64,000 nt of DNA, from the NCBI GenBank assembly GCA_023134145.1, contig JAGLUW010000006.1:62001-126000 (forward strand), written 5' to 3'. Source of the DNA: Sulfuriflexus sp. (GTDB lineage: Bacteria; Pseudomonadota; Gammaproteobacteria; AKS1). The notes under the pieces were generated by a model. The model made no database searches, had not been told where the DNA came from, and worked only from the letters and a program-made list of their open reading frames with translations. The position numbers and the translations under genes were made by a program. Below are positions 35,935-45,547 of this stretch, piece by piece (positions within the stretch are counted from its first letter, which is position 1; each line of letters begins with the position of its first letter).

Positions 35935-36918
35935 TCAGGACAGGCCCAATTGTTTTAGCACCGCATCAACAACATGCTGTGCAGTCGGTATCGCCATTTT
36001 TTCTAGCTTGTGATTATATGGAATTGGCACATTCTCAGCAGAAACACGCACTGGTGGCGCATCCAATTCGAAGAAACATTCTTCATTAATAATCGCCATC
36101 ACTTCAGAACCAACACCAACAGCAGGTTCTGCTTCTTCAACAATCACCGCGCGGTGTGTTTTAGAAACAGAGGCTTTAATGCCGTCACGATCTAATGGGC
36201 TCAATGAAAATAGGTCAATCACTTCCGCATTAATGCCATGCTTGCTTGCCAATGTTTCGGCTGCAGCCAAACACCAATGCACTGAAATGTTATAACCGAA
36301 CAAAGTAACGTCAGCACCTTCGCGAGCAACTTCGCTACCTTCTAAAGGCATGAAGTATTCTTCGTCAGGCACTTCGCCTTTCATGTTGTACATCAACTCA
36401 TGCTCATTAATGAACACAGGATCATTACAACGCACGGCAGATTTAAGTAAGCCATAAGCTTGACGCGGATTCGATGGTGTAACCACACGCAAACCTGCAA
36501 CACCCATGAATACTTTTTCCATACGCGCTGAATGCTGAGCACCCAACTGATGCGCTGTACCACCTGGCGAACGAACGACAATCGGCGCTTCAAGCTGACC
36601 GCCCGACATGTAACGTACTTTTGCTGCTGTGTTAAAGATTTGATCCATCGCCAGCCATGCAAAGTTCACCGACATGATTTCGATAATTGGACGCACACCA
36701 ACAAACGAGGCACCAATACCTAGGCCGGTATAACCGCCTTCAGAAATCGGCGTATCAATAACACGCTCTTCGCCAAATTTGTCGTACAAACCATTGGTTG
36801 CTTTGTAGGTACCACCGGCAACACCGATATCTTCACCCATACAAATCACTAAAGGATCGCGAGTCATTTCTTCATCGTGAGCGCGGCGCAAGGCTTCCCA
36901 AAACATAATTTCAGACAT
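35935..36918 (-). CDS. pdhB: pyruvate dehydrogenase E1 component, beta subunit
   Basis: The 327-residue protein has the transketolase-type pyrimidine-binding domain with MGEDIGVAGGTYKATNGL and DTPISEGGYTGLGIG, and the C-terminal transketolase domain ending in PIPYNHKLEKMAIPTAQ. It forms the alpha2beta2 E1 with the upstream gene; the start codon overlaps the alpha stop by one base (TAATG). The complex feeds acetyl groups to the E2-E3 fusion encoded downstream. The acetoin dehydrogenase family is close and cannot be excluded. Confidence 0.92.
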   Translation of the reverse strand: MSEIMFWEALRRAHDEEMTRDPLVICMGEDIGVAGGTYKATNGLYDKFGEERVIDTPISEGGYTGLGIGASFVGVRPIIEIMSVNFAWLAMDQIFNTAAKVRYMSGGQLEAPIVVRSPGGTAHQLGAQHSARMEKVFMGVAGLRVVTPSNPRQAYGLLKSAVRCNDPVFINEHELMYNMKGEVPDEEYFMPLEGSEVAREGADVTLFGYNISVHWCLAAAETLASKHGINAEVIDLFSLSPLDRDGIKASVSKTHRAVIVEEAEPAVGVGSEVMAIINEECFFELDAPPVRVSAENVPIPYNHKLEKMAIPTAQHVVDAVLKQLGLS

Positions 36919-37910
36919 TACTTGGCACCTCCGTTAACCCAAGGGTCGTTTTCAGCGAGGACATACTTATGAAGTAACTCTGCTGATGGTTCTGGCGAAT
37001 CTTCAGCAAACTTAATAATGTCATCTTCAATTTCAGCAATGATTTCGGTATCCCATTTCTTGTATTCATCCGTTGTAATTTCACCGGCTTCAACAAGACG
37101 ATCACGTAATATATTAAGTGGGTCACGTTCGTTCCAGATCTGCTCTTCTTCTTTGGTTCGATAAGCATTCGAATCAGACATAGAGTGACCACGGTAACGA
37201 TAAGTCATCAATTCTAAGAAGTAAGGACCCTTACCACTACGCACATGATCAACTGCGATTTTAGCCGCGTCATAAACGGTGTCGAGATCTTGGCCATCAA
37301 CTTGCGCTGAAGGAATATCGTAAGCCGCAACACGTTTGTATTGATCAACAACAGCGGTTGAACGTTCGATGCGAGTACCAATACCATATAAGTTGTTTTC
37401 ACAAACATAAAGTACCGGTAAGCCCCAAACTTTAGCCATGTTCAAACTTTCATGGAACACACCTTGGTTATTCGCAGCGTCGCCAAGGAAGCAGATACAA
37501 ATTTCATCGCCGCCTTTTAGCTTAATGCCTTTCGCGATACCAGCAGCCAATGGAAACGGCCCGCCCACAAGCGCATAACCGCCCATGAAGCGCTGCTCAG
37601 TACCGAAGATATGCATGGAACCACCAAGGCCTTTACAACAACCGGTTTCCTTAGCGAATAACTCAGCCATCACCGCTTTAGGTGACACACCAGATTTAAT
37701 CGCATGGATATGATCGCGGTAACTTGTCATCACATAGTCATGACCAGGCTTCGCTGCTTCTAGCACGCCGTAGGCACAGGCTTCTTCACCTGAGTACAGG
37801 TGTAAGAACCCACCAATCTTGCGTTCAACATAAGCTTCATAGCAACGCTCTTCAAAACGTCGCGCAAATAGCATTTCTTTTAAAACTCTTTTCTTGTCAG
37901 CGGCTTTCAT
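36918..37910 (-). CDS. pdhA: pyruvate dehydrogenase E1 component, alpha subunit
   Basis: A 330-residue thiamine-diphosphate enzyme subunit. The ThDP motif runs from GDAANNQGVFHESLNMA to CENNLYGIGT, and YRGHSMSDSNAYR is the phospho-loop region. The ATG at 37910 follows AAGGAAA directly, so the first ATG (37937) is not used. It opens the operon pdhA-pdhB-(E2-E3) behind a promoter with a long inverted repeat, and is divergent from the M17 aminopeptidase gene. Confidence 0.93.
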   Translation of the reverse strand: MKAADKKRVLKEMLFARRFEERCYEAYVERKIGGFLHLYSGEEACAYGVLEAAKPGHDYVMTSYRDHIHAIKSGVSPKAVMAELFAKETGCCKGLGGSMHIFGTEQRFMGGYALVGGPFPLAAGIAKGIKLKGGDEICICFLGDAANNQGVFHESLNMAKVWGLPVLYVCENNLYGIGTRIERSTAVVDQYKRVAAYDIPSAQVDGQDLDTVYDAAKIAVDHVRSGKGPYFLELMTYRYRGHSMSDSNAYRTKEEEQIWNERDPLNILRDRLVEAGEITTDEYKKWDTEIIAEIEDDIIKFAEDSPEPSAELLHKYVLAENDPWVNGGAK

Positions 37911-37948
37911 TTGTTTCCTTTTACTATCCGTTAACAAATAGGCGCGCT

Positions 37949-37988
37949 ATGATCGGTGTTTTGGCCGGCTAGGTCAAGCCAAAACACC
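37949..37988 (-). promoter_or_regulatory. pdhA promoter with an 11-bp perfect inverted repeat
   Basis: GGTGTTTTGGC (37955-37965) and GCCAAAACACC (37978-37988) are perfect inverted copies separated by 12 bases. On the minus strand TTGACC (37972-37977) and GATCAT (37949-37954), 17 bases apart, form a candidate promoter for pdhA, so one arm fills the spacer and the other abuts the -35. This is a typical operator position in the divergent pdhA/aminopeptidase gap. The sequence does not match the PdhR consensus as I know it. Confidence 0.55.
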
Positions 37989-38010
37989 TGCAAATTAGGC
38001 GATTAATACA

Positions 38011-39501
38011 ATGAAAATCCAGTTAAAACAACATGTAAGCACACCTACGGCCTCTGAATTGCTTAGTACGAAACATCTAATTTTAGTGCTACCAGAAGAG
38101 ATAAAGGACGGAAAATGGCCAAATATCGCCCATAAGGACGTTCTCAAGGCCCGTTTTAAGCGTGGTCCGAAAGGAAATAGCGCATTTGAATTGGATTTGC
38201 CAAATAAAGCAGCAACCCACGTCAGTATGGGCAGTATTAGCAAGGATATTAGCCAATTTGACCTACTTAGCCTCGCTCGCAAGCTAGTGACTCCTCAACT
38301 GAGCCAAAACCCAACTAGTCTTGCCGTGGCCATGCCTGGGCTCAACGCAAAACAAACCACGCAAGTTGCAGAAGCTTTGGTTGCCGCGATCTTGGCTGGC
38401 AATGAAGCCATGCCGAGCTTTAAATCAAAGAAAGCCGACAAACGTCTATTAAAAACCATTCAATTATTTAACCAGAAGAAAAAGTTTGATAGCCGTACTT
38501 GCTTCGCTACAGCGAAGGGCAATAATCTCGCCCGCGCTTTAACCACCTTGCCACCCAATGAATTAACGCCGGGTAACTACCGTAAACGCGTTGCTAAATT
38601 AGCTCGTCAATCTGGTTGGAAGATGCAGTTCCACAACATGGCGAGTTTACGTAAACAAAAAGCCGGAGCCTTTGTTGCAGTTGCACAAGGTAGTCCTGAA
38701 GCGGATGCGGGTATCGTACATTTGCGTTATACCCCGAAAAAGAAAACAAGCAAACAAGCCTGCTCATTAGTCGGTAAAGGTATTTGTTTTGATACCGGTG
38801 GTACCAATCTAAAACCTGCGCAATACATGCATGGCATGCATGAAGATATGGAAGGCAGTGCTGTTGCACTTGGCACGCTACTCGCGCTCACTGAATTAAA
38901 AGTCGACTTCCCTGTCGATTGTTGGCTTGCGCTTGCACAAAATCATATTGGGCCGAAAGCTTATAAACAAAATGATGTAGTGACCGCACACAATGGCACC
39001 ACCATTGAGATCATGCATACCGATGCTGAAGGCAGAATGGTTCTTGCTGACACACTTACCTTTGCGGCGAAGAAAAAACCTGCCGTGATTATTGATTACG
39101 CAACATTAACGGGGTCATGTGTTGCCGCATTAGGTACAACTTACAGTGGCGCTTTCACTAACCAAGATGGTTTATTTGATTCAATTATTCGCGCGGGGAA
39201 AAACAGTGGCGAACGTATTTGGCCTTTCCCGATTGATAAGGATTTTGATTCTGTACTCGATAGTGACATTGCCGACATTAAACAATGCACCATCAGTGGT
39301 GGCCCTGATCATATTCTTGCGAGCCGTTTCCTCAGCCGCTTTGTCGACAAGATACCTTGGCTGCATGTTGATTTATCATCGGGAAATAACAAAGGTGGTC
39401 TGGCGCATATTCCAACTGCCATTACCGGTTTCGGTGTTCGCTTTACGGTGAATTTATTACTAGAAGAAAAACTATTGGAAAAACTTAAGCCTGTTACTTA
39501 A
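38011..39501 (+). CDS. M17 leucyl aminopeptidase family protein
   Basis: The 496-residue protein has an N-terminal macro-like domain and a C-terminal zinc peptidase domain. Metal and catalytic blocks are GKGICFDTGGTNLKP (Lys, Asp), HEDMEGSAVALG (Asp) and MHTDAEGRMVLAD (Asp, Glu). They differ slightly from the E. coli PepA wording (FDSGGISLKP, NTDAEGR), so it belongs to a divergent PepA-like branch, perhaps with another specificity. It probably acts in the cytoplasm on peptides. It converges with the cyclase-like gene, overlapping by 4 bases at the stops. Confidence 0.87.
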   Translation: MKIQLKQHVSTPTASELLSTKHLILVLPEEIKDGKWPNIAHKDVLKARFKRGPKGNSAFELDLPNKAATHVSMGSISKDISQFDLLSLARKLVTPQLSQNPTSLAVAMPGLNAKQTTQVAEALVAAILAGNEAMPSFKSKKADKRLLKTIQLFNQKKKFDSRTCFATAKGNNLARALTTLPPNELTPGNYRKRVAKLARQSGWKMQFHNMASLRKQKAGAFVAVAQGSPEADAGIVHLRYTPKKKTSKQACSLVGKGICFDTGGTNLKPAQYMHGMHEDMEGSAVALGTLLALTELKVDFPVDCWLALAQNHIGPKAYKQNDVVTAHNGTTIEIMHTDAEGRMVLADTLTFAAKKKPAVIIDYATLTGSCVAALGTTYSGAFTNQDGLFDSIIRAGKNSGERIWPFPIDKDFDSVLDSDIADIKQCTISGGPDHILASRFLSRFVDKIPWLHVDLSSGNNKGGLAHIPTAITGFGVRFTVNLLLEEKLLEKLKPVT

Positions 39502-42500
39502 GCAGATTTACTAAGCAAGTTTTCAACTTTTTGATAATTAATTTCAGCGCCCATAATGTCAAAGCTGTCGCGTGCTTGTAATAAATAATTACGCGATGGC
39601 TCACCATCCAGGTGCTGGCCTAATTCATAACGCAGTAAGGCTTGCTCATAACGCATATCGAGTTTAACCGCTTGCGCCAAACCTTGCTTCCATAATTTAA
39701 TCGCTTTCGATCGCTTTCCGTTTAACCATGCTATACGACCATCGCAGCGGAATGTTTCCGGTAAACCAATCGTATTGGTCTTTGAGTAACTTCGTAGTGC
39801 GCTAATTAAAATCTTCATAGGTTCTTTCATTACAATAGCTCGCGATGGTTCGCTTTCCCACATGCTTAATAAAACATCTGCCGCGCCAACCAAACCTTCT
39901 AAAACATACTGCGCTACCGCATCTGAGCCCTTCACTACATGAACAGTGCGATCAGCATATAATTTAGCTGACTCGGTATCACCACGATAATATGCCGCCT
40001 GAGCAAGAACACCATTCACCATCGCCTGATCGCCAACATTAAGTTTTTCAAAATCGACCACCTTAAGTTTCTCTTCAATATCGATGGTGTTACCTACCGA
40101 GATTGAACTATAAAGCATTCCCGTCAAACCCCATGCCTGAATCTGCATAATCCCTCGCCGAAGACCCGATTCATATAATTCCTCAAACTGATTGATGGCT
40201 TGTGCATGTTTGCCTAGACGATAAGTTGCCGGTGCAAGCGTAAACATTAACTCATCCCAACGACGGTGATCACCAATACGCTCGGCAATCTCAATCCCTG
40301 GAATAATCGTGTCATTAATATCTTGCCAACCACCGGTGGTGGTTCTATAAATAGCCGTCACCATCATCGTGTAAGCTTGGCATTGGAGGTTGTTCGTTTG
40401 CCGTGCCGTTTGGTGTGCTAAGTGGTAATACATTTCTGCTAATTTTCGGCTAGGAATCATACTTGCGACAACACATATATTAGACAAACTACGTGCAAGC
40501 TCTGGTGAGGTTCCTGCCTCTTCCGATAAATTCAACGCACGTAAAGCGCCATACAAAACTCCTGGTTTATCATTACCCATATAGGCTATTTGTGCCAAAC
40601 GTTCGAAAGCACGCGATAACCCTAATAGTTGCTTCGCATTCACATGTCCCCGACCAACGTATTTTTTCGGCCAGAGCCGATGCATAAACTGCAAACACAC
40701 ATCTTTGAGAAGTTCCTTCACTAAGCCGCCCTTGCTAAGATCTGCTGACTGCCCCAATAATGACAACGCGATTTGCATGTGCTCACGACTTTGCGGGAAA
40801 TTAGCTAAGGAATAATAAACCTCCCCCATCTGTAGATGCCATTCACCACGAATAATATCCGGCGTTGGTGAACCCATTTTACGGTCAAGCTCCAATGCTT
40901 GTTCGTAAAATTTTAATGCTTCAAGATTCGCGAATGTATTCGCAGCTCGATCGCCCGCCTTAACGCAATATTTAAGCGTCCTTTCATCATCACCAACACG
41001 ACTAAAGTGATATACCAACAAAGAATAAAAAGGTGCCAAATTATCAGGGTTAGCACGTTCATACCACTGCGCAACAGCAGAGTGTAATTGTTCGCGCTGA
41101 GAGAACAACAACATATTGTATGCAACTTCACCAGTAAGATATTGACGAAAAACATACGACTCTTCAGCTTGTTGTTTAGTCGGCACCATCAAATCAAGGC
41201 GCACTAGGTCATTAAGAAATTCTTTAAGCTTATCTTGCTCGCCTTCAAGTGGGAAAATATCTCTTAATACATTAAACCTAAATGCATGACCAATGACACT
41301 GGCGACTTTTAATGCCAATTGTTGTGATGCCCCAAGACGATCGATTCTTTCTGTAATAAGACCTTCTAAGGTGTCGGGAAGATTTAAATCCTCAAGGTCA
41401 TTAATCCCTTCCACTAATTCACAATTGTTGTTTTTTATAACAACCGCTTCTGTTTCTAATAAACGTTTTGCAAGCTCTTCAATAAAAAATGGATTACCTT
41501 GTGATTTTTCATTAATGAGTTTTTCAACAACTGATGGTAATTTCTTTACACCAAATTGCTGACACACTAGTTCCAGACTTTCTTCTGATTCCAATGCACC
41601 TACATCCAAGCGCAATGTATCTGGAGAAGAAATAATAGTGCGATAAACTTTTGGCAAAGGCTCCGCAATAGGACGTGTTGCAAGCAATAGCAATAAAGGG
41701 TGCACATCACGCAAAATTAAACGTAATAAACCCCATGATGCCGAATCGACCCACTGTGCATTTTCAATTACCAGTAAGACTGGTTGTTTTTCTGTCGCCA
41801 ATTTAAGAATATTAACAATAAGATCATTGATATTATCTGCTCTGGCCTCACCACTAATCTGACTGGTGATTTCATTATCGACCATATCCAGTGACAACAT
41901 GTCGCTCAGTAATGGTAATAGTTTTACTAACTCTTCATCATCAGCAAGATAATCCAAAGCCGCAACTTGGCGTGCCGCTAAATCAGTAATGTTTGATAAT
42001 AAAAATAATTGCCCCAGCACCAGTGACCAAACGTAATACGGCGTTGCTGCATCAATGGCGCTTGCGAAACCACGCAAATTCGTTAATCCTAACTGCTTGG
42101 CTTTATATCTAACTTCCGTCAATAAAGCCGTCTTACCAATACCGGCCTCACCACTTATAACGACACTACCGGAAGTACCCGCCGTTAATAATTCAAACGA
42201 ATCTAGTAATTTTTTGCGCTGTTCTACGCGACCAATTAATTTTATCGAGCTAGTACTGACTTGTGCTTCTGTAATGAGCTTTTTAATTGGTTGGAAATTA
42301 GCAATTCGGTTTGATTTGCCTTTAAGTTGTAATGCAGGATGAGATAAAAATTCAATTTCTTCACTCGCAGCAAGATAAGTGACTTCGTCACAAAGAATGC
42401 CTTTACCTTTTGAAGCCTGCATCAAACGTGCCGCTAAATTAACATTGTCGCCCATCAAGGTATATTCCCGACGACGATCATCGCCAATGGTTCCGCAAAA

Positions 42501-43577
42501 CACGCGACCTGAACTAATGCCTATTGCGCATTGCCAACCTAACTCTTCCAGCTTTTTCTGCATGTCCATTGCCGCAAACACAGCACGTACAGGATCATCA
42601 TTGTGTGCCAAAGGAGGTAAACCTAAGGCTGCGAGCAAACTCACACCTTTATCATCAACACTGAGTTTATTAATGCTGCCTTCATAGCGATACAGGCAGC
42701 GCTGCAATGCATCCATAACTTCCTGTGCCACTTCGGTTGAAGTATCAATTTTCATGTCAGGAAGATTAATAAACAAAACACTGACTCGGCGTAATTCTCC
42801 AAGCCAAGCGCCCTGCCCTGTGCTCAGTCGGTTATGCACCGCACCAGGAATATAAGATTTGAGTTGTGCTAAGAGTTCATCATCAAATGAAGGCAGTTCT
42901 AATGGTGAAAATATAGCGGCAACACGCGATTCTGTTACCAGCATAGAATGCTCATCAAGCTCTTCTGCTACAAAATCGTCTGCAACCAATTGCCATGCAG
43001 ATTTATGACAAACTAAACTATCAGGTGGACATGCTCCGCCCGCATCACCGGCCAAGGTTAACGCTGGGCCTGTCACTGTAAATTCTTTGCGCCCGAGATT
43101 GCCACCAATATGATAGCTACGTAACGCCCCCGCTGAAACGGCGATCTTAAGCGCTAATTTAGTACCATCGGGTGCTTGAAAGGTTCTTAATGCGGAGTGA
43201 ACCGCTAGACCACATTGCAAAGCGGCACGCTGACATTCGGCCAATTCAACACCATCAGTCGCAGGCCAGACCGCTAACATGGCATCTCCAGCAAACTTAA
43301 TAATATCGCCACCATGACTGTCGATAATGGCAATCATTTGGCCAAAATAAGCATTAAGAATTTGGGTTAACTGCTCCATGCCACCCGGACCTTCGGTAGC
43401 CAACCTCTCGGTTAGAGCTGTAAAACCGGAGATATCTGCAAATAATAAAGCAGTTTCGAATTGAGATTGAGGTTGCTGCCCTTGCTTTAAGGCATACAGA
43501 TCCTTCAGCACCAGTCGTGGCACATACGCGGTATATTGCTTAAGCACCTCTGCTTGCAATACTTTCTCCTCCGTCAT
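39498..43577 (-). CDS. soluble-adenylyl-cyclase-like protein: two cyclase domains, AAA ATPase, TPR-like helices
   Basis: A 1359-residue cytosolic protein. Residues about 38-195 form one class III cyclase domain (LFADISGFTALTERLA, GDIIKFAGDAMLAVWP). Residues about 265-435 form a second one, with weak first motif (LFINLPDMKID) and clear EYTLMGDNVNLAARLMQ. A P-loop AAA_16-type ATPase follows (ISGEAGIGKTALL, about 473-485), then TPR-like repeats up to the end. This is the plan of mammalian soluble adenylyl cyclase. Whether both cyclase halves are active is unclear: the first has both metal-binding Asp (FADIS, FAGDA), the second lacks the first. A GGAG-type site (CTCC in the forward strand) precedes the ATG. 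Confidence 0.85.
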   Translation of the reverse strand: MTEEKVLQAEVLKQYTAYVPRLVLKDLYALKQGQQPQSQFETALLFADISGFTALTERLATEGPGGMEQLTQILNAYFGQMIAIIDSHGGDIIKFAGDAMLAVWPATDGVELAECQRAALQCGLAVHSALRTFQAPDGTKLALKIAVSAGALRSYHIGGNLGRKEFTVTGPALTLAGDAGGACPPDSLVCHKSAWQLVADDFVAEELDEHSMLVTESRVAAIFSPLELPSFDDELLAQLKSYIPGAVHNRLSTGQGAWLGELRRVSVLFINLPDMKIDTSTEVAQEVMDALQRCLYRYEGSINKLSVDDKGVSLLAALGLPPLAHNDDPVRAVFAAMDMQKKLEELGWQCAIGISSGRVFCGTIGDDRRREYTLMGDNVNLAARLMQASKGKGILCDEVTYLAASEEIEFLSHPALQLKGKSNRIANFQPIKKLITEAQVSTSSIKLIGRVEQRKKLLDSFELLTAGTSGSVVISGEAGIGKTALLTEVRYKAKQLGLTNLRGFASAIDAATPYYVWSLVLGQLFLLSNITDLAARQVAALDYLADDEELVKLLPLLSDMLSLDMVDNEITSQISGEARADNINDLIVNILKLATEKQPVLLVIENAQWVDSASWGLLRLILRDVHPLLLLLATRPIAEPLPKVYRTIISSPDTLRLDVGALESEESLELVCQQFGVKKLPSVVEKLINEKSQGNPFFIEELAKRLLETEAVVIKNNNCELVEGINDLEDLNLPDTLEGLITERIDRLGASQQLALKVASVIGHAFRFNVLRDIFPLEGEQDKLKEFLNDLVRLDLMVPTKQQAEESYVFRQYLTGEVAYNMLLFSQREQLHSAVAQWYERANPDNLAPFYSLLVYHFSRVGDDERTLKYCVKAGDRAANTFANLEALKFYEQALELDRKMGSPTPDIIRGEWHLQMGEVYYSLANFPQSREHMQIALSLLGQSADLSKGGLVKELLKDVCLQFMHRLWPKKYVGRGHVNAKQLLGLSRAFERLAQIAYMGNDKPGVLYGALRALNLSEEAGTSPELARSLSNICVVASMIPSRKLAEMYYHLAHQTARQTNNLQCQAYTMMVTAIYRTTTGGWQDINDTIIPGIEIAERIGDHRRWDELMFTLAPATYRLGKHAQAINQFEELYESGLRRGIMQIQAWGLTGMLYSSISVGNTIDIEEKLKVVDFEKLNVGDQAMVNGVLAQAAYYRGDTESAKLYADRTVHVVKGSDAVAQYVLEGLVGAADVLLSMWESEPSRAIVMKEPMKILISALRSYSKTNTIGLPETFRCDGRIAWLNGKRSKAIKLWKQGLAQAVKLDMRYEQALLRYELGQHLDGEPSRNYLLQARDSFDIMGAEINYQKVENLLSKSA

Positions 43578-43695
43578 TATTATTTCGTAGATTACTTCCT
43601 TATATAGGTAAATCTATCACATGCCAGAACCCTATGCTGTAAATCTGTCACAAACTATTCGCCTTTCACAAGCTATGCTAAGCTATCGCCCCATT

Positions 43696-44544
43696 ATGGC
43701 TAAACAATCAAGAAAACAACGCAAAAAATCCACGGCTCACCAAGTTGAAGGGCCGAGCATGGCTGAATTGGCAGATCGCCACGAGCTTTATGAAAATTCA
43801 GTACAAAATGCCGAAACCGAAGTCGATTTCGTTAGCGAGACCTTCGAGTCAATACGCAAACGTAAGCTAAAATTATTACGCGAAGATTTTTGTGGCACCG
43901 CCAGCGTTTGTGGCGAATGGGTTAGCCGAGGTAAAGATCACCGCGCCATTGGCATCGATCTCGATGAAGATGTTTTACAGTGGGGTCGCGAACATAATCT
44001 CTCAAAGCTCAATGATGAACAACGTAGTCGCGTTACTTTATTAAAAGAAGATGTACTCACCACTCAGCCAGAAAAAGCTGAGGCAATACTGGCTATGAAT
44101 TTTAGCTATTGGTACTTCAAAAACCGACCATTACTACGCAGTTATTTTGAACATGTGCGCGATGGTCTTAGTGATGACGGCGTGTTCTTCCTAGATTGTT
44201 TCGGTGGTTACGAAGCATTCCAACTCATGGAAGAAAGTACTGAAAATGAAGGTTTTACCTATACGTGGGATCAAGCGGAATATAATCCCATCACCGGTGA
44301 TTATGTTTGCCATATTCATTTTGAATTTCCTGATGGTTCAAAAATGAAAGAGGCCTTTACCTATGAATGGCGCCTTTGGACCATGCCTGAACTACGCGAA
44401 CTATTAGTTGAAGCCGGCTTTAAAAATGTCATGACTTATTGGGAAGGCTCTGATGAAGATGGTGAAGGCGATGGCAACTACGAAGCAACCGAAGATGGCG
44501 AAGCTGATGCTGGCTGGGTGTGCTACATCGTTGCGGAAAAATAA
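43696..44544 (+). CDS. class I SAM-dependent methyltransferase
   Basis: A Rossmann-fold methyltransferase of about 282 residues. Motif I is LREDFCGTASVCGEWV, then the acidic residue binding the ribose is in AIGIDLDEDVLQWG. Later blocks are LAMNFSYWYFKNR, FLDCFGGYEAF and the C-terminal TYEWRLWTMPELRELLVEAGF. The substrate is unknown. The ATG at 43696 is chosen because the basic MAKQSRKQRKKS start looks natural; ATGs at 43621 and 43675 are possible, with no clear ribosome site for any. The tail is rich in Glu/Asp/Gly. Confidence 0.8.
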   Translation: MAKQSRKQRKKSTAHQVEGPSMAELADRHELYENSVQNAETEVDFVSETFESIRKRKLKLLREDFCGTASVCGEWVSRGKDHRAIGIDLDEDVLQWGREHNLSKLNDEQRSRVTLLKEDVLTTQPEKAEAILAMNFSYWYFKNRPLLRSYFEHVRDGLSDDGVFFLDCFGGYEAFQLMEESTENEGFTYTWDQAEYNPITGDYVCHIHFEFPDGSKMKEAFTYEWRLWTMPELRELLVEAGFKNVMTYWEGSDEDGEGDGNYEATEDGEADAGWVCYIVAEK

Positions 44545-44549
44545 TCCCG

Positions 44550-45449
44550 TTATCGTAGACACTCACCTACCGAACCCGCGGCACAAGTAGAACCATTAAA
44601 CCAAATTGCTTTACTTAATATTGCTCCATCAAGATTGGCATTACGTAGATTGGCACCCGTTAAGTTAGCAAATGATAAATCTGCATTAACCAATGATGCC
44701 CCACGTAAATCTGCACCAGAAAGATTGGCACCTTTTAAGGAAGCCATACTCATATCGGCACCAATCAAATTAGCATTACGCAATTCAATGTAGGACATAT
44801 TTGCGTTACGCAGATTAGCTGATTGCAAATTCGCCGATGCTAAACGCGCATTGAGCAATAAGGCATTCTCTAAATTAGCCGACTGCAGATTCTTATTTAG
44901 TAAAATACAGTTAGTCCAGTTCACTGCAAACTTAGGAACGGCCTGACAATCGATGACAACCTCTTCTGGCTGATTTTGATAAGCATAGTAACCAGCCCAA
45001 CCAATCAAAATAACAACCGCCGTTAGAAATAACCCTGCTGTAAAAATCCCTTTAACTTCATTTTTTCGCGCACGTCCACGCAAAATATTACGATGTTCTG
45101 TCACATCATCTAATTCTAAGTCACGTCGATCACGGGCTTCACGCCGTTCATCTGCCTGTGCATCAGCATCAAGATCACGACGATCTCGCGCTAAACGCTC
45201 ATCGGCCCAGCGTCGTGCAGCCATTAAACGTTCTTGCTGTATTGGATCATCTGCATCTGCGTCTAAAATATCAGGAATAAGACTAGGAACATCTTTGACT
45301 AGCTGCCATTCTTTCCCATCTTGGCTGACTTTGTCATCCATTTGCAATCGTCCAAGCAAGATATGACGACTAATTAAGCCTGTCGCAAAAGGTCCTTCAA
45401 TCTTGCCATTCCGTTGCATAAACCACTTGCCAGCTTTTAATTCAGACAT
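44550..45449 (-). CDS. GYF_2-like and pentapeptide-repeat membrane protein
   Basis: The 299-residue protein begins with a GYF_2-like domain (KWFMQRNGKIEGPFATGLIS, residues 7-26, with a later KEWQLVKD). Next comes a charged, probably coiled segment in which ARDRRDL is repeated twice (residues about 90-120), one membrane helix near 136-155, and then about 20 pentapeptide repeats (ANLQSANLRNANMS and so on) up to the end at residue 290. Pentapeptide repeats fold into a right-handed quadrilateral helix. The role is unknown. Confidence 0.75.
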   Translation of the reverse strand: MSELKAGKWFMQRNGKIEGPFATGLISRHILLGRLQMDDKVSQDGKEWQLVKDVPSLIPDILDADADDPIQQERLMAARRWADERLARDRRDLDADAQADERREARDRRDLELDDVTEHRNILRGRARKNEVKGIFTAGLFLTAVVILIGWAGYYAYQNQPEEVVIDCQAVPKFAVNWTNCILLNKNLQSANLENALLLNARLASANLQSANLRNANMSYIELRNANLIGADMSMASLKGANLSGADLRGASLVNADLSFANLTGANLRNANLDGAILSKAIWFNGSTCAAGSVGECLR

Positions 45450-45547
45450 ACAAAATCCGGTATATTGCGCCCAATCAGGCAGAAAACTACTCTATATATA
45501 CTATTGATACTACCGTTTCGCAAACCACTGGTATAGCATCATTTATT

